The translations under genes were made by a program, and so were the position numbers. Below the pieces are notes generated by a model. It was given only the letters and a program-made list of their open reading frames with translations. It did no database searches and was not told the DNA's origin. A DNA stretch of 64,000 nucleotides from contig OZ020247.1 in assembly GCA_963971285.1 (NCBI GenBank), forward strand, positions 13,660,614 through 13,724,613. Direction: 5' to 3'. This document shows, piece by piece, positions 33,789-43,365 of the stretch; position 1 is the stretch's first letter; each line of letters begins with the position of its first letter. The stretch comes from Astropecten irregularis (taxonomy: Eukaryota; Echinodermata; Asteroidea; Paxillosida; Astropectinidae).

Positions 33789-35081
33789 TCAGACAGTCAG
33801 GTTGCTGATAAAGAAACGGAGCAATCCCAATGTTGGTCGGTCCAACGGGTTTCTCTTTCCACACCAGCCCCCAATCGGCATCAGTTCAGGCACACCTCCC
33901 TTCTGACCGATGAAAAAGATCACAATGCCTAACTGGAAGACATCTGAACACTCTGACTGTGGGGCTGCAATCTCGATCAGTTCAGGAGCAAGGTGTGACT
34001 GATACCTCCGACTCCAAGCCTTCTCCTGCTGGGTGAGATTGTGTACTTTGGGGTTAGACTGGGATGTACACAACCCCACATCGATGATATATGCACGCCA
34101 AGTACCTCCCACATAACGCATCAAGATGTTATCTAGTTTCAGATCATTATGTAGGAGGCCCTTGTCGTGCATATATCGAAGTCCGTCCATCAGACTGAGG
34201 GCGATCCTTACCCAGTTGATACTCGGCAGTGTCAGGTGACGAGGACCTGCCAGAGCATCCTCCAGAGTAAGGGATCGACCTGTGGCTGCATCTCCAATGA
34301 ATTCCATTACCAGGGCCCGTTCCTGCCCACTCAGGAGTATACCATGGAAGTCAGGGAATGACGGGTGGGCCGAAAGATTCGCCATAACCCTGGCTTCCAT
34401 GTCCACGGCGCCCTGGCTACCATTGAAGATGTACTTTACAGCCACAGGTCGATGATGCCCTCTCAAGGCTTGGAGTGTCACCACTCCAAAACAACCCTTC
34501 CCCAGGACAAAAGCGCCAGCTGAGGGGTGTTCCACCTCCCAAGGTGGAATAAGGGGAACGCCGGCCATCAGGTGTTGCTGTTGCTGAACGATGGAGCTCA
34601 GCAACAGTTGCATTTGCTGAGTGGCCGGCGGTGGTGGTGGAACATGCAGGGTTGCTTGGAGTGGTGATGGGGGCTGTGCAGGGGGTGAAGCTAGTGGTGG
34701 TGGTGGTGGTGGTGGTGGTGGTGGCGGCGGTGGTGGTGGGGGTGGTGGTGCTGCTGCTGCTGCTGCTGCTGGTGGTTGTGCTGCTGGTGGTGGTGGTGCT
34801 GGTGGTGCTGGTGTTGCTGGTGGTGCTGGTGGGGGCTGTGCAGGGGGTGAAGCAGGTGTTGGTGGTGGTGGTGGTGGTGGTGGTGGGGGCTGTGCGGGGG
34901 GTGAAGCAGCCGTTGATGGTGGTGGGGGCTGTGCAGGGGGTGAAGCTGGTGGTGGAGTGCCACTCACACTGGGTGAGAATGCTGAGGCTGCTTGGGGTGC
35001 TAGTGGGGGTGAGCCTCGGGTTGCTGTGCCACTTACTGGGGGTCCCAAAGGACAAGTCCTGCTCGTACATATCCCAGAGTG
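33789..35081 (-). CDS. Kinase gene exon 3: Pro-rich region and whole kinase domain, stop codon
   Basis: Acceptor CTTTAG at 35082-35087, stop TGA at 33791-33789. Begins HSGICTSRTCPLGPPVSGTA. There is no ATG in this frame near the exon start, so an upstream exon is needed. The Pro/Ala part overlaps a GGT microsatellite on the other strand. Confidence 0.85.
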   Translation of the reverse strand, partial: HSGICTSRTCPLGPPVSGTATRGSPPLAPQAASAFSPSVSGTPPPASPPAQPPPPSTAASPPAQPPPPPPPPPPTPASPPAQPPPAPPATPAPPAPPPPAAQPPAAAAAAAPPPPPPPPPPPPPPPPPPLASPPAQPPSPLQATLHVPPPPPATQQMQLLLSSIVQQQQHLMAGVPLIPPWEVEHPSAGAFVLGKGCFGVVTLQALRGHHRPVAVKYIFNGSQGAVDMEARVMANLSAHPSFPDFHGILLSGQERALVMEFIGDAATGRSLTLEDALAGPRHLTLPSINWVRIALSLMDGLRYMHDKGLLHNDLKLDNILMRYVGGTWRAYIIDVGLCTSQSNPKVHNLTQQEKAWSRRYQSHLAPELIEIAAPQSECSDVFQLGIVIFFIGQKGGVPELMPIGGWCGKRNPLDRPTLGLLRFFISNLTV

Positions 35082-35877
35082 CTAAAGAAAAACCAAAGAT
35101 GAAGAATAGTTGAAATGAGTCCGAAATTCAAGTATATTATAGTTTCCATAAATCTACACAGGAATGGTTTGACTGAGTTGTTTAAAGTGTAATATTGGGT
35201 GTATTCGTTTAGCTCCCACGGGTCGACACCAGTCAACCTCGTCCCCATTCTCTCGGTTGTTTTGTGCAGTATAGCACGACCATTCAGTAAGGGCTGACCC
35301 GTGTTAGCTAAACGAATGTACCCATAATAAGAACTAGTCCTGATAAAATGTTACTGCACTTACTGGACATTTTGTTGAGCGTAGTCCACAATCAACGCAC
35401 GTTTCTACGGGGGTGTTGGGTGGGTTAACTAGCAGTGTACCAACCTGAATGAAAATTAAGATTGATTTGTTTATTATACGAAAGGTGTACAGTCACAGTC
35501 ATCTGTGAAAATTTCAGTCCCATACGTTGCCCACTTTTTGAGAATATCGTGAAAAACGGCGACAGTATTTCTCAAGTCTTTTCTCTTTTATTTTTGATCT
35601 TTTAAAAGATCAAAAAGATTTTCGGTCGTTGTTTGACTAATTTCCGGAATACACCATTTCAGGGGGAAAATGTAACGGTTGGTTTCTACCACCACCATCT
35701 TCATACCCTGAAAGTTATACGTAAATCTGTGAACATTTCTGTTTTGGTCTCTTACCAAAGTATGAAACTACCTTTAAAAAGCGAGGGATTGATGGAACTT
35801 ACCGATAGCCCGGTGTCCACACAGCTCTCTGCTGGACAATGCTGTCCAAATAGCTTCTTGTAGATTGTTCCAATCAT
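33789..35877 (-). CDS. Protein kinase with Pro/Ala-rich N-terminus, variant HND and DVG motifs (455 aa)
   Basis: Two coding exons, 35877-35803 and 35081-33789, joined in phase 0 (acceptor TTTCTTTAG, donor ATCG|GTAAGT). Start MIGTIYKKLFGQHCPAESCV. Residues about 45-180 are Pro and Ala runs, followed by a Gln-rich stretch. The kinase domain runs from about 216 to the end. Visible are the Gly loop LGKGCFGVV (218-226), VAVK with the ATP-site Lys at 241, a Glu in DMEAR near 254, HNDLKLDN (336-343) in place of HRDLK..N, DVG (359-361) in place of DFG, APE (390-392), SDVFQLG and a late DRPT. All key catalytic residues are present, so activity is plausible; the HxDLKxxN form is Ser/Thr-type. The C-lobe after APE is short (about 65 residues). 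Subfamily not recognised. The single large catalytic exon suggests retroposed ancestry (inference). Confidence 0.75.
34630..34945 (+). repeat. GGT/GCT microsatellite coding for Pro and Ala runs on the minus strand
   Basis: Long GGT runs (about 34693-34740 and 34858-34885) and GCT runs (34749-34771), read on the minus strand as poly-Pro and poly-Ala. GTGCAGGGGGTGAAGC recurs four times at 34675-34945 as a larger repeat unit. Several other frames are open only because of this low complexity. Confidence 0.9.
35489..35777. repeat. MITE family A, copy 7 (left part lost), 20 bp after the kinase exon 2 donor
   Basis: Starts inside the family at CAGTCACAGTCATCTGTGAA and runs to CCAAAGTATGAAACTACCTT then TAA. 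The central palindrome is intact. Lies in the intron between the two coding exons of the kinase gene. Confidence 0.8.
35803..35877 (-). CDS. Kinase gene exon 2, start codon (25 codons)
   Basis: The exon extends to an acceptor at 35884 (GTTACAG|GATATC); ATG at 35877 has A at -3. Encodes MIGTIYKKLFGQHCPAESCV and DTGLS, ending on a complete codon at donor TCG|GTAAGT. Start choice is supported by the phase-0 join and a stop-containing upstream exon. Confidence 0.65.
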
Positions 35878-36138
35878 GATATCCTGTAACACAAAGATAG
35901 TGACTATTTGTATATTATCTTTTATGAATAGTAATCTAATATTATGTATGCCTGTGTAATTATAGAAAGAAATAGGCTACATTATATTCGAAATGTATGA
36001 GAATTAAACATTTTATCATTATCGAAGATCATGTTTTCAGACAAAAGAAATAGGATTTCATCATGTTGAAATCAAGAATAAAATTAAGAATAAGAATAAA
36101 TTTGGCATAAATTTGAGATTTCATAATTTTATACTCAC

Positions 36139-36374
36139 TTGATATAATCTCAAGAGTATCTCTTCGTTTTCGTTAGATTTGTCCTTGGCAAAATAACTTG
36201 GCCGAAACTTTGAATCTCACGTCGAATTTTTCGCAATGAAATAGCTCGAAAAGCAGAAAGCGCATCCGTTCTCACGTAAACCTGTGATGGGTCTGAGTTG
36301 TATGTTGTTGCAACGCAGTAAACGCAACGAGCTGAACGCGCGCACTCCTGGCAACAATTCAACAAACGCGCCAC
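36139..36374 (-). other. Probable 5' UTR exon of the kinase gene
   Basis: Donor TATCAA|GTGAGT at 36138. The stretch upstream has an open frame of 74 codons that ends in TGA just before the donor, so it cannot join the kinase frame and is better read as UTR. Its 5' limit is unknown. Confidence 0.35.
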
Positions 36375-36376
36375 TG

Positions 36377-36384
36377 TGACGTCA
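36377..36384. promoter_or_regulatory. CRE-like site TGACGTCA
   Basis: Perfect CRE palindrome in a GC-richer stretch (36300-36420) just upstream of the proposed 5' UTR exon of the kinase gene. Function is inferred from position and motif alone. Confidence 0.3.
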
Positions 36385-36399
36385 CATCACCTTTTGGAG

Positions 36400-37038
36400 C
36401 GCCCTCTGGGAACGCAATGAACATCGAGTTCAACGCCTTTCCATTCCCCTGCTGAAGAAGGTGCATCGCACCGAAAGCAATTGGGTGATCTACTAAATTG
36501 TGCACTGTTTTAACTTTATCTTCTTTGTTACCACCATAGATATCAGAAGAATAAAACACTAGATGGGAAACGCGTATCAATAGCGCATTCAGTGTGGGGG
36601 CCTTTGATATATAAAAGAAGCGATCCTCAAATCAACAAATTATACACATCTGGACAGTTTCCATGAATGAAATGATATTATTCATTAAAACTATTTGTGA
36701 CATAATTATTATTATAAAAATATAATTGGAATTTCTGCTTACTCAATTAGGAAACCCAGTGTTAATATTTTGAACTTTTCCTTTAGATCTCGATCGCTAA
36801 AAAAATTAGCAAACTTCTACAATTCATCCTTTTGCACTAAATGTATAATTGTAACTTCGTCAATAAATGCTTCACAATGCGTTTCTAATACTGTACCACA
36901 ATGTTGCACTGAAAAATAAGGAATAATATGCCAAGACACTCACCAAACACTGAATGCAATTAATTCACTTTCCTCGTTACCCATAGGCCTGCGTCATCTT
37001 TTCGCTTGTTTAAAATTAAATCGTGTGTGAAGATAAAT
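36400..37038. other. Intergenic, no gene seen
   Basis: AT-rich beyond 36600. No splice-supported frame, terminal repeat or RNA gene was recognised. Confidence 0.45.
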
Positions 37039-37347
37039 TTAAAGGGATGGTACAGAACTGGTTTTTGCGACAAAACCGTTGCTGACAGTGAAAGCACATT
37101 ATGTAATCCATCATATACCTTAACTGACAAACCTGTAGCGGTTTGAGATCAATCAGTCATCTGGGTCACGAGAAAATAGTGAAAATTCGTGTACAGAGAA
37201 CTGTAGGCCTACACATTTCAACGAATGAATAAAGCGCTTCGAAGCGATTATATTCCAATCGGAAAATAGTTTCATTTATTTCTCAACGAATATGGCATTT
37301 CAGACAAAAACATTTCATAGGATGTTTTCTCCTATCATCACCATTAT
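37039..37347. repeat. MITE family B, copy 3 (right end lost)
   Basis: Starts TTAAAGGGATGGTACAGAAC and follows copy 2 up to CTATCATCACCATTAT, after which the sequence changes. Missing the final part and right TIR. Confidence 0.75.
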
Positions 37348-37479
37348 CATCGCAGTCACGCAACCAGTCACTCTCCTGAGGACGAACACAGCACACTGTT
37401 CGGAACGTCGAGATAATACCAACGGTTCTTCTCAGAACCACACACTCTCACAGAAGAGATTACATGGTGTCACCGCGGG

Positions 37480-37592
37480 CACCGGACAAGTCGACCGCGG
37501 GACAACTCGACTCGAGACAACTCGACCGCAAAGACAACTCGACTCCGAGACAGCTCAACTCCAAAGACAACTCGATTCCGAGACAACTCGAC
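37480..37592. repeat. Degenerate tandem repeat GACAACTCGAC...
   Basis: Units of roughly 16-17 bp built on AGACAACTCGACTCCG, repeated about six times with variants (CGACCGCG, CAACTCCA). Next to a decayed stretch with no clear gene. Confidence 0.7.
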
Positions 37593-37684
37593 TTCATGTA
37601 TGCAATGCTCGGCTGGTGTGCGCGAAAATCAGTTCCAACGTTTTTTATTATATTAACGTGATTTCATCCCCAGGAGTATATTAA

Positions 37685-38360
37685 TTCTGCTAAAATAAAG
37701 TGTTTGTTTGGACTGGGTTTCTTAATTAATGTTTCCTTTATTTATTTATCTTTTAGGATAATTAAGTTTTGACAAGGTTTCTCAGGTATTATTTCATCCA
37801 TGTAGTATTTTTAGATAAATCTGTGGACATATTTTGGGAATTACTGGTGGTTAGAATGAAACTCTGAAAATTGAAATATATATCTTAATAAGGTAATAAT
37901 CCAGACGAAATAGCTTAATAAATATAATACATGTAAAATAAAATAATAAAATAATGTAATAAAATCATTAAGCAAAATAATTACCTTAAATAAATGATAT
38001 GAAATATAAAATGCTCAAGAGGGCCTATTATAATGATGTTGAAATAGGCCTACAGATTTTTCGAAATGATCTCGGAATTATATAAAAAAAAAATCATGCA
38101 CACTGGCGAAAATTATGTTGATAGAAAGCATATATAGGCGTAATCTAATATTTTTTGCATATACAACTGTATATTGATACTTATTTTACACATTGTGTAC
38201 ATATTTGAGAGTGTAATAGGCGTGGGTTTGGCCAGCAGCCCGCTTTCTGCAGGCCCAAACTGTTTGAGAGAAATAATCATTATTTTCACTGTCAAAAGGT
38301 AATCTTCTTATTTCATGTGTGACAGTGTTGTTTTTGTGTAATTTATTATTGAAACATTGA
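37685..38360. other. AT-rich flank left of the satellite array
   Basis: Mostly A/T with AATAAT-type simple sequence near 37910-37980. A GC-richer patch GGCCAGCAGCCCGCTTTCTG occurs at 38230. No gene recognised. Confidence 0.45.
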
Positions 38361-39660
38361 CTCCGGCCGGTGTACTTCAAACTAGCCAGCTGCAGCGTGC
38401 CCGCTAAGCTCATCTTGGCCGTCGGCCACGGCAAGCAGGTCGACTTCAGGTTCAAAAATTCAGATCTATGATCTACACTGAAAATAAAAAGACACGTGTA
38501 ATTTTGTTTTTCATGAGTTTGACCCAGAAATGAGCAGGCAGATTTCAAAGATCGTGTTCAAAATATAGGATTGGACAGCGCGTTTTCATATATAATGCAC
38601 ATACAGTGTAGCACGTCATAACGTGATTTGTAAAACATTGCAGATTTCGCTAAGCAGGGCGACTTCAGGTTCAAAAATTCAGATATATGATCTACACTGA
38701 AAATAAAAAGACACGTGTAATTTTGTTTTACCTGAATTTTCCCAAGAAATGAGCAGGCAGTTTTCAAAGATCGTGTTCAAAATATAGGATTAGACTGCGT
38801 GCTGCCATATATAATACACATACAGTGTAAACCGGTATTGCATGATTTGTAAAACATTGCAGATTTCGTTAAGCAGGGCGACTTCAGGTTCAAAAATTCA
38901 GATATATGATCTACACGGAAAATAAAAAGACACGTGTAATTTTGTTTTTCCCGAATTTGACCCAGAAATGAGCAGGCAGATTTCAAAGATGTTCAAAATA
39001 TAGGATTGGACAGCGCGCTGTCATATATAATACACATACAGTGTAGCACGTCATAACGTGATTTGTAAAACATTGCAGATTTCGCTAAGCAGGTCGACTT
39101 CAGGTTAAAAAACTCAGATATATGATCTACACTGAAAATAAAAAGACACGTGTAATTTTATTTTTCCTGAGTTTGACCCAGAAATGAGCAGGCAGATTTC
39201 AAAGATGTTCAAAATATAGGATTGGACAGCGCGCTGTCATATATAATACACATACAGTGTAGCACGTCATAACGTGATTTGTAAAACATTGCAGATTTCG
39301 CTAAGCAGGTCGACTTCAGGTTAAAAAACTCAGATATATGATCTACACTGAAAATAAAAAGACACGTGTAATTTTGTTTTTCCTAAATTTTCCAAAGAAA
39401 TGAGCAGGCAGTTTTCAAAGATCGTGTTCAAAATATAGGATTAGACTGCGTGCTGCCATATATAATACACATACAGTGTAAACCGGTATTGCATGTTTTG
39501 TAAAACATTGCAGATTTCGCTATACAGGGCGACTTCAGGGTCAAAAATTCAGATCTATGATCTAGACTGAAAATAAAAAGACACGTGTAATTTTGTTTTT
39601 CCTGAGTTTGCCCCAGAAATGAGCAGCCAGATGTCAAAGATCGTGTTCAAAATATAGGAT

Positions 39661-39945
39661 TTGAAAAATCGTCATGCGCTTTAACAATGGTCCCATGCAC
39701 AAACCTATGCACGAAGGTGTGAACTAGACCGAATCTTACTGACTATGACAAATATAATCCAGGACCATTTCATGTCACAACTCATTTTTGTCCACGCAGG
39801 CTCTACGGGCTTGCCTATAAGCGTGGCATGAGCCAGTCGTCTGGCATAGTCAGTGACATATGGTCAAGCTCCCCGCCTTCGTAATATAGTTTGTACATGG
39901 GCTCATTGCTAAAGCGCGTTAGGATTTTTTTTTAGGGGGAGGATT
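39661..39945. mobile_element. Foldback transposon embedded in a satellite monomer; 14 copies through the array
   Basis: The block replaces the middle of a monomer between TAGGATT and TTTCGCTACGCAGGGC. Copies start near 39663, 41844, 44037, 45344, 49070, 50820, 52782, 54089, 56048, 57789, 59097, 60622, 61926 and 62794. The ends AAAAATCCTCATGCGCTTTA and TAAAGCGCGTTAGGATTTTT are inverted with three mismatches in 20. Pairing continues inward through CAATGGTCCCATGCACAAAC against GTTTGTACATGGGCTCATTG, and CTTACTGACTATG against CATAGTCAGTGAC, giving arms of about 95 bp. The inner loop has its own stem, CCACGC/GCGTGG. No protein is encoded. The end sequence is best preserved in the copy at 41844. Confidence 0.8.
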
Positions 39946-42900
39946 TCGCTACGCAGGGCGACTTCAGTTTCAAAAATTCAGATCTATGATCTACACTGAA
40001 AATAAAAAGACAAGTGTAATTTTGTTTTTCCTGAGTTTGCCCCAGAAATGAGCAGGCAGATTCCAAAGATCGTGTTCAAAATATAGGATTAGACTGCGTG
40101 CTGCCATATATAATACACATACAGTGTAAACCGGTATTGCATGATTTGTAAAACATTGCAGATTTCGTTAAGCAGGGCGACTTCAGGTTCAAAAATTCAG
40201 ATATATGATCTACACGGAAAATAAAAAGACACGTGTAATTTTGTTTTTCCCGAGTTTGACCCAGAAATGAGCAGGCAGATTTCAAAGATCGTGTTCAAAA
40301 TATAGGATTGGACAGCGCGCTGTCATATATAATACACATACAGTGTAGCACGTCATAACGTGATTTGTAAAACATTGCAGATTTCGCTAAGCAGGGCGAC
40401 TTCAGGTTCAAAAATCCAGATCTATGATCTACACTGAAAATAAAAAGACAAGTTTAATTTTGTTTTTCCTGAGTTTGCCCCAGAAATGAGCAGGCAGATT
40501 CCAAAGATCGTGTTCAAAATATAGGATTTGACCGCGCGCTGCCATATATATATATAATACACATACAGTGTAGAACGTCATAACATGATATATACATCAT
40601 TACAGATTTCGCTAAGCAGGGCAACTTCAGGTTCAAAAATTCAGATCTATAATCTTGACTGAAAATAAAAAGACACGTGTAATTTTGTTTTTCCTGAGTT
40701 TGACCCAGAAATGAGCAGGCAGATTTCAAAGATCGTGTTCAAAATATAGGATTGGACAGCGCGTTGTCATATATAATACACATACAGTGTAGCACGTCAT
40801 AACGTGATTTGTAAAACATTGCAGATTTCGCTAAGCAGGGCGACATCAGGTTCAAAAATTCAGATGTATGATCTACACTGAAAATAAAAAGACACGTGTA
40901 ATTTTGTTTTACCTGAATTTTCCCAAGAAATGAGCAGGCAGTTTTCAAAGATCGTGTTCAAAATATAGGATTAGACTGCGTGCTGCCATATATAATACAC
41001 ATACAGTGTAAACCGGTATTGCATGATTTGTAAAACATTGCAGATTTCGTTAAGCAGGGCGACTTCAGGTTCAAAAATTCAGATATATGATCTTCACGGA
41101 AAATAAAAAGACACGTGTAATTTTGTTTTTCCCGAGTTTGACCCAGAAATGAGCAGGCAGATTTCAAAGATGTTCAAAATATAGGATTGGACAGCGCGCT
41201 GTCATATATAATACACATACAGTGTAGCACGTCATAACGTGATTTGTAAAACATTGCAGATTTCGCTAAGCAGGTCGACTTCAGGTTAAAAAACTCAAAT
41301 ATATGATCTACACTGAAAATAAAAAGACACCTGTAATTTTGTTTTTCCTGAGTTTGACCCAGAAATGAGCAGGCAGATTTCTTAGATCGTGTTCAAAATA
41401 TAGGATTGGACAGCGCGCTGTCATATATAATACACATACAGTGTAGCACGTCATAACGTGATTTGTAAAACATTGCATATTTCGCTAAGCAGGGTGACTT
41501 CAGGTTCAAAAATTCAGATGTATGATCTACACTGAAAATAAAAAGACACGTGTAATTTTGTTTTTCCTGAGTTTGACCCAGAAATGAGCAGGCAGATTTC
41601 AAAGATCGTGTTCAAAATATAGGATTAGACTGCGTGCTGCCATATATAATACACATACAGTGTAAACCGGTAATGCATGTTCTGTAAAACATTGCAGATT
41701 TCGCTATGCAGGGCGACTTCAGGGTCAAAAATTTAGATCTATGATCTAGACTGAAAATAAAAAGACACGTGTAATTTTGTTTTTCCTGAGTTTGCCCCAG
41801 AAATGAGGAGCCAGATGTCAAAGATCGTGTTCAAAATATAGGATTTGAAAAATCCTCATGCGCTTTAACAATGGTCCCATGCACAAACCTATGCACGAAG
41901 GTGTGAACTAGACCGAATCTTACTGACTATGACAAACATAATCCAGGACCATTTCATGTCACAACTCATTTTTGTCCACGCAGGCTCTACGGGCTTGGCT
42001 ATAAGCGTGGCATGAGCCAGTCGTCTGGCATAGTCAGTGACATATGGTCAAGCTCCCCGCCTTCGTAATATGGTTTGTACATGGGCTCATTGCTAAAGCG
42101 CGTTAGGATTTTTGTTTTAGGGGGAGGATTTCGCTACGCAGGGCGACTTCAGATTCAAAAATTCAGATCTATGATCTACACTGAAAATAAAAAGACAAGT
42201 GTAATTTTGTTTTTACTGAGTTTGCCCCAGAAATGAGCAGGCAGATTCCAAAAATCGTGTTCAAAATATAGGATTTGACCGCGCGCTGCCATATAAATAT
42301 ATAATACACATACAGTGTAGAACGTCATAACGTGATATATACATCATTACAGATTTCGCTAAGCAGGGCAACATCAGGTTCAAAAATTCAGATCTATAAT
42401 CTTGTCTGAAAATAAAAAGACACGTGTAATTTTGTTTTTCCTGAGTTTGACCCAGAAATGAGCAGGCAGATTTCAAAGATCGTGTTCAAAATATAGGATT
42501 GGACAGCGCGTTGTCATATATAATACACATACAGTGTAGCACGTCATAACGTGATTTGTAAAACATTGCAGATTTCGCAAAGCAGGGCGACTTCAGTTTC
42601 AAAAATTCAGATGTATGATCTACACTGAAAATAAAAAGACACGTGTAATTTTGTTTTACCTGAATTTTCCCAAGAAATGAGCAGGCAGTTTTCAAAGATC
42701 GTGTTCAAAATATAGGATTAGACTGCGTGCTGCCATATATAATACACATACAGTGTAGCACGTCATAACGTGATTTATAAAACATTGCATATTTCGCTAA
42801 GCAGGGCGACTTCAGGTTCAAAAATTCAGATGTATGATCTACACTGAAAATAAAAAGACACGTGTAATTTTGTTTTACCTGAATTTTCCCCAGAAATGAG

Positions 42901-43365
42901 CAGGCAGTTTTCAAAGATCGTGTTCAAAATATAGGATTAGACTGCGTGCTGCCATATATAATACACATACAGTGTAAACCGATATTGCATGTTTTGTAAA
43001 ACATTGCTGATTTCGCTAAGCAGGGCGACTTCAGGTTCAAAAATTCAGATCTATGATCTACACTGAAAATAAAAAGACACGTGTAATTTTGTTTTTCCTG
43101 AGTTTGACCCAGAAAATGAGCAGGCAGATTTCAAAGATCGCGTTCAAAATATAGGATTCGACAGCGCGCTGTTATATTATGATACACATACAGTGTAGAA
43201 CGTCATAATATAATATATAAATCATTACAGATTTCGCTATGCAGGGTGACTTCAGGTTCAAAAATTCAGATATATGATCTACACTGAAAATAAAAAGACA
43301 CGTGTAATTTTGTTTTTCCTGAGTTTGACCCAGAAATGAGCAGGCAGATTTCCAAGATCGTGTTC

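Noticed and set aside
34621..35113. Poly-Gly, poly-Val, poly-Thr and poly-His open frames over the microsatellite
   Set aside because: Low-complexity GGT/GCT sequence is open in several frames; only the frame continuing into the kinase domain is supported.
38440..38470. RNA polymerase III B box in GGTTCAAAAATTC
   Set aside because: Lacks the final CC of the B box and no A box lies at a suitable distance, so no tRNA or SINE head is claimed.
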